A stretch of 44,659 nucleotides of DNA from an uncultured Ruminococcus sp. (GCA_900543105.1 UQQA01000007.1:1-44659), one strand, 5' to 3'. Positions 23,381-32,560 are shown, numbered from the stretch's first letter. Translations and numbers: made by a program. Notes: generated by a model not told the origin, from the sequence alone.

Positions 23381-23608
23381 TCACTGATTGTCTTCGATAT
23401 ACTTAACGATATCGCCAACTGTCTTGATGGTTTCAACAGCTTCATCGGGGATCTCGAGGTCGAATTCTTCCTCAAGGCTCATAACGAGGTCTACAACATC
23501 GAGGGAGTCTGCGCCGAGGTCGTCCTGAATGTTAGCGCCTGATGTAACGCTGTCCTCATCAACGTCGAGCTGTTCTACGATCAGTTCCTTTACCTTATCA
23601 AATACCAT
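23381..23608 (-). CDS. acpP: acyl carrier protein
   Basis: A 75-residue acidic four-helix carrier. The phosphopantetheine attachment site is Ser35 in LGADSLDVVDLV. It carries the growing acyl chain for the Fab enzymes encoded upstream. RBS GGAGG. It is the last gene of the minus-strand cluster, 150 nt after accA; that gap holds complementary GC-rich segments (CCGCAG/CTGCGG and TGGGG/CCCCA) that may be a processing or regulatory structure. Many Firmicutes clusters place acpP near fabH or fabK instead. Confidence 0.96.
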   Translation of the reverse strand: MVFDKVKELIVEQLDVDEDSVTSGANIQDDLGADSLDVVDLVMSLEEEFDLEIPDEAVETIKTVGDIVKYIEDNQ

Positions 23609-23758
23609 TTTGTTTTTCCTCCATAAAATTTATAGTTTCGCTTTCGCAGCGATAACAGCATTGCACAAGCTTTGCCGCAGTGGGGTTATTGCCCCATATA
23701 TAAAGGACTTTGCTGCGGCTTTGCCCCAAGCTGTCCGTTTATATTCTTTGCAGAAAGA

Positions 23759-24574
23759 TCAGAGTTCCTCGAACTCGCCGATTTTTCTAAACTTAGTATA
23801 TCGTTCATTTAGCAAAACGTCAATATCTATTGCCATTTTTTCTTTCAGCGTTTTCAACAAAAATTCTGAGATATTTTCGGCAGTTTCCTTTGGATCGTTC
23901 TGCGCACCGCCGAAAGGCTCACTTATTATCTCCTCAGCAACGCCGAGTTCGAGCATATCATCAGCCGTTATCTTCATTATTGAAGCGGCTTCACGCTCTC
24001 TTCCGCCGTCTTTCCAGAGTATCGATGCGAACCCTCTTGGTGAAATTACCGAATAGATGGAGTTTTCGAGCACCGCAAGCCTGTCGCATACGCCGAGTGC
24101 AAGTGCGCCGCCGCTGCCTCCCTCACCGAGTACGATAGAGATAACGGGCGTTCTGAGCGTCATAAATTCCATTATATTTCTTGCGATAGCCTCGCCCTGA
24201 CCGCGGTTCTCCGCTTCAACTCCGCAGAATGCACCCGGAGTATCAATGAAGCACACAACGGGACGGTGGAACTTCTCCGCCTGCTTTGCCAGTCGGAGAG
24301 CCTTTCTGTAGCCCTCGGGGTGCGGCATTGCGAAGTTCGATTCCTTGTTTTCTTCGAGGTTTCTTCCCTTTACCTCGGCAATGACCGTAACGGCAGTGCC
24401 CTTTATCGAAGCCAGACCGCCGATTATCGCTCTGTCGTCGCCGTAGCAGCGGTCGCCGTGAAGCTCGATGAATTCATCGAATATCATCGGGATATAGTCG
24501 CGGACGGTCGGTCTGTCCTTATCCCTTATAAGGTCGAGCTTTTCGGGAGGCGTAAGCTTATTGTTCATTTCCAT
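23759..24574 (-). CDS. accA: acetyl-CoA carboxylase carboxyltransferase subunit alpha
   Basis: 271 residues of crotonase-like carboxyltransferase fold: LHGDRCYGDDRAIIGGLA, FIDTPGAFCGVEAENRGQGE and VLGEGGSGGALALGVCDR are the family blocks. Together with AccD it transfers CO2 from carboxybiotin to acetyl-CoA. It is shorter than the roughly 319-residue E. coli protein at the N-terminus, as in many clostridia. It starts 2 nt after the accD stop codon, with the ribosome site inside accD, so the two subunits are coupled. Confidence 0.95.
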   Translation of the reverse strand: MEMNNKLTPPEKLDLIRDKDRPTVRDYIPMIFDEFIELHGDRCYGDDRAIIGGLASIKGTAVTVIAEVKGRNLEENKESNFAMPHPEGYRKALRLAKQAEKFHRPVVCFIDTPGAFCGVEAENRGQGEAIARNIMEFMTLRTPVISIVLGEGGSGGALALGVCDRLAVLENSIYSVISPRGFASILWKDGGREREAASIMKITADDMLELGVAEEIISEPFGGAQNDPKETAENISEFLLKTLKEKMAIDIDVLLNERYTKFRKIGEFEEL

Positions 24575-24576
24575 TT

Positions 24577-25479
24577 TTACACTTCCTCCGCAGGCTTATA
24601 GCCGTTCAGCTTTAATATGTGCGCAAGCGTTCTGCGCATCGTCTTTCTTTCCGCAATGAGGTCAACAAAGCCGTGTTCGAGCATAAACTCCGAGGTCTGG
24701 AAATCATCGGGGAGGCGCTGTTTTATCGTACCCTCGATAACTCTTCTTCCTGCGAAGCCGATAACGACCTTAGGTTCGGCGATGATTATATCACCGAGCG
24801 ATGCGAACGAAGCCGTAACGCCGCCCGTTGTCGGGTCGGTCATAACTGCGATGTAAAGCTGACCTGCTTCGGCGAGCTTTCCCACTGCGCCGCTCGTCTT
24901 TGCCATCTGCATAAGGGAAACGATGCCCTCCTGCATACGCGCGCCGCCCGATGCGGTGAACATTATAACGGGGAGCTTATGCTCTGCGCCGTATTCAAAG
25001 GCTCTTGTTATCTTTTCGCCGACAACGCTGCCCATTGAAGCCATCATATAGCGCGAATCCATAATGCCGATAACGCATCGGATACCGCGTATCGTACATT
25101 CGCCCGTGATAACAGCGTCACGCAGACCTGTCTTTTTGCGAAGCTCGTCCTGCTTCCTGTCATAATCGGGGAAGCCGATAGGGTTTCTGCTCACCATATC
25201 CTTATCAAATTCGATAAAGCTGCCCTTGTCGACGGTAAGATTGAGCCTTTCCTCGGACGATATCCTCGAATGATAGCCGCACTCGGGGCAGACCTTGAGA
25301 TTTTTCACAAGCTCATCGGTCATTATCATATTCAGGCAGCGGGGACATTTGAAAGCGAGGTCTTTCGGTATCTCGACCTTGTTCTCGGCTTTATCGTCCT
25401 TTTCATCGTCTTTATCGGGTTCAGCCGCTGTAGTGACATTAAATCTGAGCTTTACAACATCAAGTAAATCTTCAAGCAC
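24577..25479 (-). CDS. accD: acetyl-CoA carboxylase carboxyltransferase subunit beta
   Basis: 300 residues. The N-terminal zinc ribbon has Cys45, Cys48, Cys64 and Cys67 (CPRC...CPEC). The carboxyltransferase core has TASGGARMQEGIVSLMQM and DPTTGGVTASFA. It pairs with AccA. The start is GTG after AAAGGAGT. The first 40 residues are an acidic/Lys-rich extension (PDKDDEKDDKAENK) not usual for the family. The 112 nt upstream are AT-rich and may hold a secondary promoter. Confidence 0.95.
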   Translation of the reverse strand: MLEDLLDVVKLRFNVTTAAEPDKDDEKDDKAENKVEIPKDLAFKCPRCLNMIMTDELVKNLKVCPECGYHSRISSEERLNLTVDKGSFIEFDKDMVSRNPIGFPDYDRKQDELRKKTGLRDAVITGECTIRGIRCVIGIMDSRYMMASMGSVVGEKITRAFEYGAEHKLPVIMFTASGGARMQEGIVSLMQMAKTSGAVGKLAEAGQLYIAVMTDPTTGGVTASFASLGDIIIAEPKVVIGFAGRRVIEGTIKQRLPDDFQTSEFMLEHGFVDLIAERKTMRRTLAHILKLNGYKPAEEV

Positions 25480-25591
25480 TTTCTGTTTACACTCCTTTGC
25501 GGAAATTTTTCGGTATAAATTTATAAACTTTATAAATCTATAAAAACGTTTATTAAGCGTTTGTTTTCGTATTTTTAAGTTTTTTGATTTA

Positions 25592-26230
25592 TTATGCCCT
25601 GCCGATTATATTCGACAGAACGATCGCTATAATGAACAGAACAGTAAAAATTTTTCTTGTCCCGACATTCAGCTTTGAGCCGAAACTGCCGTTGAGAATA
25701 AGTCCGACAATTCCGAAGAACGGAGCAAAAAGCGTGAGCATCAGCAACACGATGAGCGCCGCCAATATCCCACTCTGCTTTTGCGAATTCTGAGAATAAG
25801 TCGGGTTTACGGGACTTCCCGTCGGGCGCTGTGCAGGATTATAGTTGTAGGGGTTCTGCCAGCCCTGCTGATTGTTCGGCTGATTCTGCTGTGGATTTTG
25901 CGCAGGAGCATTGTTCTGATTATTCGGCGCATAAGGGTCGTTGAACTGCGTCTGCGTCGGGACAACCTTGATATTCGGTATATTGGGTGCGGAGCGTTCC
26001 CTCACGGGTGCGCCGTCCTGCTCGGTATATGGTCGGACTGCTTTCGCTTCGGGCATCTCGTATTTTTCGGGTGCAGGCGCAAAAGCTTCGGGACGGTCGT
26101 CCTCTGGGTCGAGGTTATAGGGCGCTGAAAGCTTATCCTCATCGGGAAGTCTGTAACCGCAGTCGGCACATTCGCCGTGAAGAATTCTGCCGCCGCAGAG
26201 CGGACATCTGTGTTGTGCCAGAACGATCAC
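25592..26230 (-). CDS. zinc-ribbon membrane protein (second of pair), uncharacterised
   Basis: 212 residues. The N-terminal zinc ribbon (CPLCGGRILHGECADCGY) is followed by about 110 residues of Pro/Asn/Gln-rich low complexity. Two TM helices then follow (about 155-182 and 191-210). The start is uncertain: the GTG at 26230 overlaps the GGAG site, and a non-ATG start a few codons later is possible. It follows its paralogue by 8 nt and precedes accD. The function is unknown; zinc-ribbon plus TM proteins of this kind are common in Firmicutes. Confidence 0.65.
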   Translation of the reverse strand: MIVLAQHRCPLCGGRILHGECADCGYRLPDEDKLSAPYNLDPEDDRPEAFAPAPEKYEMPEAKAVRPYTEQDGAPVRERSAPNIPNIKVVPTQTQFNDPYAPNNQNNAPAQNPQQNQPNNQQGWQNPYNYNPAQRPTGSPVNPTYSQNSQKQSGILAALIVLLMLTLFAPFFGIVGLILNGSFGSKLNVGTRKIFTVLFIIAIVLSNIIGRA

Positions 26231-26238
26231 TCCTTAAA

Positions 26239-26844
26239 TCACCAATGGCTGTGCCTCATAATGTCCATCACCAATTCATTCAGACCTACCGGATCCCAGC
26301 CCGATACTGTCATTCCCGTGCCGATCGCAAGGAACAATATCCCCGTAAATATATATTTAAAATTTACCTTTTCAGGATCAACGGCAACAAAGCGCCGTCT
26401 TCCTCCGCCGCCCTTTGCGATATAGTAAAAGCCGATAAATATTGCCGAAACAGGCACAATTGCTATCAGAAGTGCTTTCCACCAGTGTTTTTTCACCTCG
26501 TCAACAAAGCCGTGGACAAAAATTTCAGAAGCTTTCGGCGGCTCTTCACAGGTTTCCTCGGGCGTATATGAAATATGGGTATAATTTGTCGGCGGAGGAA
26601 GTCTTTTTTCCTCTTTTTCGGGTTCGGGGGCATATTTTTTCGCATTTGCATACGGATCAGGCTTCGGCGCAAGCTCTTGGCTCACGCTTTCAGCCGAGGG
26701 AACGCTTATGCTGTCCATTGCCCAATCGGGCATATCGGTACTGTTTACGGGCGCAACGATATCATTTCCGTTCGGCATTTTATATCCGCAGGAAAGACAT
26801 ACGCCGTCCCCGAGCGTTCCTCCGCATACAGGACAATTCTGCAC
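26239..26844 (-). CDS. zinc-ribbon membrane protein (first of pair), uncharacterised
   Basis: 201 residues with an N-terminal zinc ribbon (CPVCGGTLGDGVCLSCGYK), a Pro/Glu-rich linker of about 95 residues and two TM helices (about 120-142 and 160-180) separated by a GGGGRRR basic turn. It starts with GTG after a G-rich site that belongs to the edge of the palindromic element at 26854. Same layout as the next gene, so they are likely paralogues. It splits accC from accD, with which it is cotranscribed unless the palindrome stops transcription. Confidence 0.65.
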   Translation of the reverse strand: MQNCPVCGGTLGDGVCLSCGYKMPNGNDIVAPVNSTDMPDWAMDSISVPSAESVSQELAPKPDPYANAKKYAPEPEKEEKRLPPPTNYTHISYTPEETCEEPPKASEIFVHGFVDEVKKHWWKALLIAIVPVSAIFIGFYYIAKGGGGRRRFVAVDPEKVNFKYIFTGILFLAIGTGMTVSGWDPVGLNELVMDIMRHSHW

Positions 26845-26853
26845 AGCAATTCC

Positions 26854-27060
26854 CCCCTATGGGAACCTCTAAAAACCTCCCTCACGGCAAATTTTCTACG
26901 ACTTTGCGCATCTTCTGCGTTAGCGAAACTTGAAATACATTCGGAATGTATTCCGTAGTATTACACTGCGTTTCGCTGCCTTGAAGCTGCGCAAAGTCCC
27001 AACGAAAATTTGCGAATAATACAAAGTATTATTTTGTTTCGGTTTTTAGAGAACCCCTAT
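26854..27060. mobile_element. palindromic MITE-like element inside the fab operon
   Basis: The ends are inverted: CCTCTAAAAACC on the left (26865-26876) and GGTTTTTAGAGAA on the right (27041-27053). Inner blocks are also paired: ACTTTGCGCA/TGCGCAAAGT, GCGAAAC/GTTTCGC and AATACATT/AATGTATT around a central CGG. CCCCTAT occurs directly on both sides (26854-26860 and 27054-27060) and looks like a 7-bp target duplication. No transposase is encoded, as expected of a MITE. It accounts for the 221-nt gap between accC and the zinc-ribbon gene. Confidence 0.7.
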
Positions 27061-27065
27061 ATCAT

Positions 27066-28412
27066 TTACTTGCTCATTTTTCTTCCGAGGTAGCCGATAT
27101 CATATTTTCCCGATTCAAAAACGGGGTCACGGATAAGGCTCAGCTGGAAGTCTATATTCGTATCAACGCCCTCAACAATGAATTCGGAGAGCGCCCATTT
27201 CATCTTTGCGATAGCTTCTTCTCTTGTAGGTGCATGAACGATAAGCTTTGCTATCATACTGTCATAGTAAGGCGGTATAGTGTAACCCTGATAAGCCGCG
27301 CTGTCAACGCGAATTCCCGGACCTCCCGGAACATAGAGTGATGATATCTTTCCGGGGCAAGGGCGGAAGTCGTGTTCGGGTGATTCTGCGTTTATTCTGC
27401 ACTCGATAGAGTGACCTCTGAACTCGATATCTTCCTGCTTATAAGGAAGCTCCTCACCTGCGGCGATCTTCATCTGCGCTTTTACAAGGTCGATGCCCGT
27501 GATAGCTTCGGTGATAGGGTGTTCTACCTGGATTCGTGTGTTCATCTCCATAAAGTAGAAGTCGCCGTTCCTGTCAACGAGGAATTCTATCGTTCCTGCG
27601 TTGAAATATTTGCAGACCTTTGCCGCGGAAACAGCCGCCGCACCCATTTTTGCGCGAAGCTCGGGTGTCATTATCGTTGACGGAGTCTCTTCAAGCACTT
27701 TCTGGTTTCTTCTCTGCATCGAGCAGTCACGCTCGCCGAGGTGAACGACATTTCCGTGCTTGTCGGCAAGTATCTGGAACTCGATATGCTTCGGGTCAAC
27801 GATGAATTTCTCCATGTATATGCTGTCATCGCCGAAGAAATTCAGCGCTTCCTGCTTTGCCGTAAGTATAGCGTTTTCGAGATCCTCCATACGCTCAACA
27901 AGGCGTATGCCTCGTCCGCCGCCGCCTGCGGAAGCCTTTACCATGAGCGGAAAGCCTATCTCCTCCGAGGCAAGGCGCTTTGCTTCTTCCATTGTGGGAA
28001 CAGCGCCGTTCGAGCCGGGGATAACGGGAACTCCCGCAGCTTTCATAGCCTTTTTCGCAGCAGCCTTATCGCCGAGCATTTCGATAGACTCGGGTGAAGG
28101 TCCTATAAAGTTTATTCCGCATTTGCCGCAGTTGCGCGCGAATGCAGCATTTTCCGAAAGAAAACCAAAGCCGGGGTGGATAGCGTCTGCGCCCGTTATC
28201 TCGCAGGCAGCAAAAATGGACTTCTCGTTAAGGTAGCTGTCCTTTGTTGCCGCAGGGCCTATGCAGACCGCTTCATCGGCTATTCTCGCGTGGAGAGCCG
28301 ACTTATCCGCTGTGGAATAGACCGCAACCGTCTTTATGCCGAGTTCGCGGCAGGCGCGGATTATTCTTACAGCTATCTCACCTCTGTTGGCGATAAGAAC
28401 TTTTTTAAACAT
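27066..28412 (-). CDS. accC: acetyl-CoA carboxylase biotin carboxylase subunit
   Basis: A 448-residue ATP-grasp enzyme. Blocks: MFKKVLIANRGEIAVRIIRA, the ATP loop SAGGGGRGIRLV, HLGERDCSMQRRNQKVLEE and FMEMNTRIQVEHPITE. It carboxylates biotin on AccB with ATP and bicarbonate. It starts 29 nt after fabZ with RBS AAAGGAT. Full length for the family. Confidence 0.97.
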   Translation of the reverse strand: MFKKVLIANRGEIAVRIIRACRELGIKTVAVYSTADKSALHARIADEAVCIGPAATKDSYLNEKSIFAACEITGADAIHPGFGFLSENAAFARNCGKCGINFIGPSPESIEMLGDKAAAKKAMKAAGVPVIPGSNGAVPTMEEAKRLASEEIGFPLMVKASAGGGGRGIRLVERMEDLENAILTAKQEALNFFGDDSIYMEKFIVDPKHIEFQILADKHGNVVHLGERDCSMQRRNQKVLEETPSTIMTPELRAKMGAAAVSAAKVCKYFNAGTIEFLVDRNGDFYFMEMNTRIQVEHPITEAITGIDLVKAQMKIAAGEELPYKQEDIEFRGHSIECRINAESPEHDFRPCPGKISSLYVPGGPGIRVDSAAYQGYTIPPYYDSMIAKLIVHAPTREEAIAKMKWALSEFIVEGVDTNIDFQLSLIRDPVFESGKYDIGYLGRKMSK

Positions 28413-28441
28413 AGCACGAAAATCCTTTCAAGGATCAAAAA

Positions 28442-28870
28442 TTATTTTATAGCAAAAGATATCTCTGCGGAAACAGCCTTTTCGCCGTTCACCGTTGCAA
28501 TGCACTTGCCTACGCCGACAGGACCTTTTACCTTGATTATCTCAACTTCGATGCGAAGCGTATCACCCGGGACTACCTGACGGCGGAACTTTGCTTCCTT
28601 TATGCCGCCGAAAAATCCGATCTTGCCCTTGTTTTCGGGAAGTCCGAGAAGAGCGACAGCACCTGCCTGAGCGCACATTTCGAGCATAAGAACGCCCGGA
28701 ACGACGGGATATTCGGGAAAGTGTCCCTTGAACCAGAATTCATCGGGGGACATATATTTTGTTGCAACGACTCTTTTGCCGTATTCGATCTCTTCGATAG
28801 TGTCGATGAGCATAAACGGATCTCTGTGGGGGATTATCTCCATTATCTGCTCTTTATTCATAACAGCCAT
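28442..28870 (-). CDS. fabZ: 3-hydroxyacyl-ACP dehydratase FabZ
   Basis: A 142-residue hot-dog-fold dehydratase. Catalytic His50 and Glu64 are in GHFPEYPVVPGVLMLE; IIPHRDPFMLID is the family start. It removes water from 3-hydroxyacyl-ACP. RBS GGGAG 6 nt before the ATG; 11 nt from accB. Confidence 0.96.
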   Translation of the reverse strand: MAVMNKEQIMEIIPHRDPFMLIDTIEEIEYGKRVVATKYMSPDEFWFKGHFPEYPVVPGVLMLEMCAQAGAVALLGLPENKGKIGFFGGIKEAKFRRQVVPGDTLRIEVEIIKVKGPVGVGKCIATVNGEKAVSAEISFAIK

Positions 28871-28881
28871 AAGCTTCTCCC

Positions 28882-29370
28882 TTATTCAATTATCATAACG
28901 GGCTGATCGTAGTCAACAGCTTCGCCGTTCTTGACGAGTATCTGCTTTACAACGCCGTCATATTCGCTCGTGATCTCGTTCATGAGCTTCATCGATTCGA
29001 TTATCATAAGAACGTCGCCCTTCTTGACGTGCTTGCCTACCTCTGCAAAAGGCGGTTTGCTCGGGTCGGGAGCGGAATAGAAAGTTCCTACGATAGGAGC
29101 TTTTACAACATTTCCGCATACAGCGTTCTGCGCTTCAACGGTCGGTGCTGCGCCTGCAGCTGCGGCGTTCATCGTCACGGGCATCATATCGTGCTGGAAA
29201 GGAGGCATACCCATCGGCATCGGAGGCGGCGGAGGACATCTTCTGCCCTTTACCGTGATAACATTGTCGCCGTTTGCGATAGTTACCTCTTCAAGCTCCT
29301 TGTTATTCACAATATCAGCAAGCTTCTCGACAGCTTCGAGAGCTTCTTTGCTCAATAATTTTTCACTCAT
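28882..29370 (-). CDS. accB: biotin carboxyl carrier protein AccB
   Basis: 162 residues: an N-terminal oligomerisation region, a Pro/Met/Ala-rich linker (about 47-80, CPPPPPMPMGMPP) and the biotinyl domain. The biotinylated Lys is Lys128 in IIESMKLMNEI. The Met-Pro-rich linker is unusually rich for the family but linkers vary widely. RBS AAGGAG, 13 nt after fabF. Confidence 0.96.
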   Translation of the reverse strand: MSEKLLSKEALEAVEKLADIVNNKELEEVTIANGDNVITVKGRRCPPPPPMPMGMPPFQHDMMPVTMNAAAAGAAPTVEAQNAVCGNVVKAPIVGTFYSAPDPSKPPFAEVGKHVKKGDVLMIIESMKLMNEITSEYDGVVKQILVKNGEAVDYDQPVMIIE

Positions 29371-29383
29371 TGTATTTTTCTCC

Positions 29384-30619
29384 TTAATCGGTGTATTTCT
29401 TCAGGCAGATAGTTGCATTGTGTCCGCCGAAGCCGAGAGAATTGGAAAGCGCACCCTTGATGTCAACATTTCTGTTGCCGTCAACTGCGTAGTCAAGGTC
29501 ACATTCGGGGTCGGGCGTTGTAAATCCGAGCGTCTTGTGAACGAAGCCTTCCTTTACGGAAAGAGCCGTAACGATAGCTTCGACCGCACCTGCCGCACCG
29601 AGGAGATGTCCAGTCATCGACTTTGTGGAGTTGATAACGGTCTTTCTTGCAGCGTCCTCGCCGAGAGCGAGCTTTACAGCCGTTGTTTCGTACTTATCGT
29701 TAAGTCCCGTGGAAGTGCCGTGAGCGTTGATATAGTTTACTTCATCGGCTTTAAGTCCTGCTTCTTCGTAAGCGTGTTTCATAGCATAAGCGGCAGCTTC
29801 GCCAGTCGGTGACGGACTTGTCATGTGGTAAGCATCGCCCGTTGCGCCGTATCCTGCGATCTCGCAGATAATGTTTGCGCCTCTTGCCTTTGCGTGTTCA
29901 AGCTCTTCAAGAACGAGCATACCCGAACCCTCGCCGAGAACAAATCCCTGACGGTTGAGGTCGAACGGTGTCGAAGCTTTGTCAAGCTCTGTTGCTCTTG
30001 AAAGAGCGTGCATATTGTTGAAGCCCGAGAGTGCAAAGCGTGAGATGCAGGCCTCCGTACCGCCGCAGAGAGCAGCGTCAAGATAGCCGTCCTTGATCTT
30101 GCGGAAAGCTTCGCCTATAGCGTGTGTTGCGGAGGAACAGGCAGTGGTCGTGCAGAAATTGTCGCCCTTGAAGCCTGTGCGCATCGCAACTGTACCTGCT
30201 GCCATATTTCCTATCATCATCGGGATAAAGAAAACGGAAACCTTGTCGGGCTTTGCATTGAACTTTGTAACCTCTTCTTCGGTGAGGTTAAGTCCGCCGA
30301 TGCCAACGCCGACAATAACGCCGACCTTGAACGGGTCGAGGTCTTTAAGGTCAGTTCCTGCGTTTTCGAGTGCTTCCATAGCGGAGCAGACTGCAAACTG
30401 CGTAAAGCGATCCATTCTCTTTGCTTCTTTTTTATCGATATATTTTGAGCTGTCAAAATCCTTTACCGCACCGACGATCTTAACGTCAAAGTCGCTTACG
30501 TCGAACTGGTCGATATATGACAGACCGTTTTTGTTAGCCTTTATATTTGCCCAGTATTCCTCAACGTTCTTTCCGAGAGGGTTTACCGTGCCCATGCCTG
30601 TGATCACAACTCTTCTCAT
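29384..30619 (-). CDS. fabF: 3-oxoacyl-ACP synthase II FabF
   Basis: A 411-residue thiolase-fold condensing enzyme. The catalytic triad is Cys161 (TTACSSATHAIGE), His in NAHGTSTGLND and His in SMTGHLLGAAGAVE. It elongates acyl-ACP with malonyl-ACP. RBS AAAGGAGTG; 28 nt after fabG. Confidence 0.97.
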   Translation of the reverse strand: MRRVVITGMGTVNPLGKNVEEYWANIKANKNGLSYIDQFDVSDFDVKIVGAVKDFDSSKYIDKKEAKRMDRFTQFAVCSAMEALENAGTDLKDLDPFKVGVIVGVGIGGLNLTEEEVTKFNAKPDKVSVFFIPMMIGNMAAGTVAMRTGFKGDNFCTTTACSSATHAIGEAFRKIKDGYLDAALCGGTEACISRFALSGFNNMHALSRATELDKASTPFDLNRQGFVLGEGSGMLVLEELEHAKARGANIICEIAGYGATGDAYHMTSPSPTGEAAAYAMKHAYEEAGLKADEVNYINAHGTSTGLNDKYETTAVKLALGEDAARKTVINSTKSMTGHLLGAAGAVEAIVTALSVKEGFVHKTLGFTTPDPECDLDYAVDGNRNVDIKGALSNSLGFGGHNATICLKKYTD

Positions 30620-30647
30620 TAAAACACTCCTTTTCTGCCTTGGTTTC

Positions 30648-31385
30648 TTACATCATAAGTCCGCCCGAGATCTCGATTATCTGTCCCGTAACATAAGAAG
30701 CATCGTCCGATGCGAGGAAGGATACAACACCTGCGATCTCCTCAACTTCGCCGTAACGCTTCATTGCGATCTGTTCGAGCATCTTATTGCGCTGTTCCTC
30801 GGTGAGCTTGTCTGTCATAGGGGTCTTGATGAAGCCGGGGGCAACTGCGTTTACGTTTACTCCTCTTGAACCGAGTTCCTTAGCGGCTGTCTTTGTCATT
30901 GCGATAACTGCGCCCTTTGAAGCGGAGTAGTTGATCTGTCCGGGGTTGCCGTAAAGACCCGCAACGGAAGCAAGGTTGATTATCTTGCCCGATCTCTGGC
31001 GCATCATAACGTTTCCTGCAAACTTTGTCATATTGAAAACGCTCTTCTGGTTTACTGCGATAACAAGGTCATACTGTTCTTCGGGCATTCTTGCCATAAG
31101 TCCGTCCCTTGTGATGCCTGCGTTGTTTACAAGGCAATCGATAGTGCCGAAGCGTTCCTTTACCGACTTTACCATAGCTTCGCACTGCGCATGGCTGGAA
31201 ACATCGCAGATATACTTTTCACATTCAACGCCGAGTGCCTTTATTTTTTCCATGATATCGTTGTTTTCAAACATTGCCTCGCTGATATCGTTGAGGGCAA
31301 TGTTGTAGCCGTCTTTTGCAAGGCGAAGTGCGATAGCGGCACCGATGCCTCTTGCCGAACCTGTGATGATAGCTGTTTTTGCCAT
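30648..31385 (-). CDS. fabG: 3-oxoacyl-ACP reductase FabG
   Basis: A 245-residue short-chain dehydrogenase. NADPH site TGSARGIG, NNAG motif in CLVNNAGITRDGL, and catalytic Ser140, Tyr153 and Lys157 (INYSASKGAV). It reduces 3-oxoacyl-ACP. It lies between fabH and fabF in the operon. Confidence 0.96.
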   Translation of the reverse strand: MAKTAIITGSARGIGAAIALRLAKDGYNIALNDISEAMFENNDIMEKIKALGVECEKYICDVSSHAQCEAMVKSVKERFGTIDCLVNNAGITRDGLMARMPEEQYDLVIAVNQKSVFNMTKFAGNVMMRQRSGKIINLASVAGLYGNPGQINYSASKGAVIAMTKTAAKELGSRGVNVNAVAPGFIKTPMTDKLTEEQRNKMLEQIAMKRYGEVEEIAGVVSFLASDDASYVTGQIIEISGGLMM

Positions 31386-31440
31386 AAATTATGACCCTGC
31401 CTTTCTGTTGCTTATAAGATCTTATATAAATAAGTATAGA

Positions 31441-32433
31441 TCAATAATCGAAAATTACTGCTGCGCTTGTAAGACCTGCTCCGAAGCCTACGAAGCAAAC
31501 TCTGTCGCCCTTTTTGATCTTGCCCGAGCGAACAGCCTCGTCAAAAGCTGTCGGGATAGACGCGCTGGAGGTGTTTCCGTGCTGATCGAGGGTAACGATG
31601 AATTTTTCCATCGGTGCGCCGAGGTTCTTGGCGGCTGTTTCGATGATCCTTACGTTAGCCTGATGAGGAACGAACCAGTCAACAGTCGTTATATCAAGAC
31701 CTATCTTGTCGGCAGCGTTCTGAGCCGCTGTCGGGAGAGCCTTTGTAGCGAACTTGTAAACTTCCTTGCCGTCCTGGAAAAGGAACTCGTTCGTGCTTGT
31801 GAAATCCTCGCCGTAATCATCGGCATCGGTCGTGCGGAACGGGTGTCTGCCGAAAAGATGCTTTGCATAGAGGAACTTTGCACCGCTGCCGTCCGAGCCG
31901 ATAAAGCTTGTGAAAAGCTTATCCGAGCGCTCAATTACAGCTGCGCCTGCACCGTCGCCGAAAAGCACGCAGGTAGCACGGTCGGTGAAATCCACAAAGC
32001 GCGAAAGTATCTCGGAGGATACAACGAGTACATATTTAAGGTCATCATCGGTCTGAAGATATCTTCTTGCCGCATCAACAGCATAAGCAAATCCCGAGCA
32101 AGCCGCACCGAGGTCGAAAGCGGCAGCGTTCACTGCGCCGACAGCGTTCTGCACAAGGCTTGCGAGTGACGGTGTATAGAAATCGGGGGTCACGGTCGTT
32201 CCGATAACAAGTCCTATCTGTTCAGGGTCGATGCCTGCCGATTCGATAGCTTTCTTAGCGGCATTTGCGCCCATCTCCCAAGCTGACTCGCCGTCCGTGA
32301 GAAAACGGTTCTTGATGCCTGTTCTTGTTGATATCCATTCATCGTTCGTTTCAACGATCTTCGACATATCATCATTCGATACCTTTACCGAGGGGGAATA
32401 GGAGCCTGTTCCGAGAATATTGATTCCAAACAA
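31441..32433 (-). CDS. fabH: 3-oxoacyl-ACP synthase III FabH
   Basis: A 330-residue initiating condensing enzyme. Cys112 in LGAACSGFAYA, His in VPHQANVRI and Asn in HGNTSSASIP form the active site. It joins acetyl-CoA or a branched acyl-CoA to malonyl-ACP. The start is TTG, 8 nt after GGAGGT. First gene of the minus-strand fab operon, behind a consensus promoter. Confidence 0.96.
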   Translation of the reverse strand: MFGINILGTGSYSPSVKVSNDDMSKIVETNDEWISTRTGIKNRFLTDGESAWEMGANAAKKAIESAGIDPEQIGLVIGTTVTPDFYTPSLASLVQNAVGAVNAAAFDLGAACSGFAYAVDAARRYLQTDDDLKYVLVVSSEILSRFVDFTDRATCVLFGDGAGAAVIERSDKLFTSFIGSDGSGAKFLYAKHLFGRHPFRTTDADDYGEDFTSTNEFLFQDGKEVYKFATKALPTAAQNAADKIGLDITTVDWFVPHQANVRIIETAAKNLGAPMEKFIVTLDQHGNTSSASIPTAFDEAVRSGKIKKGDRVCFVGFGAGLTSAAVIFDY

Positions 32434-32449
32434 AATTTTTACCTCCGTA

Positions 32450-32478
32450 TTGAATTTTTATAAAATTTATGTTATACT
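32450..32478 (+). promoter_or_regulatory. probable sigma-A promoter of fabD
   Basis: TTGAAT (32450-32455), a 17-nt spacer and TATACT (32473-32478) on the plus strand. It lies against the fabH ribosome site and gives fabD a leader of about 150 nt that crosses the fabH promoter. Confidence 0.6.
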
Positions 32479-32560
32479 GGATATATGATCGGGTGAAAAA
32501 TGTTGTTTTAGTGCATTTTGCATAGGAAATCCGCCCCTAAATCATAATCATTCACTGTAT

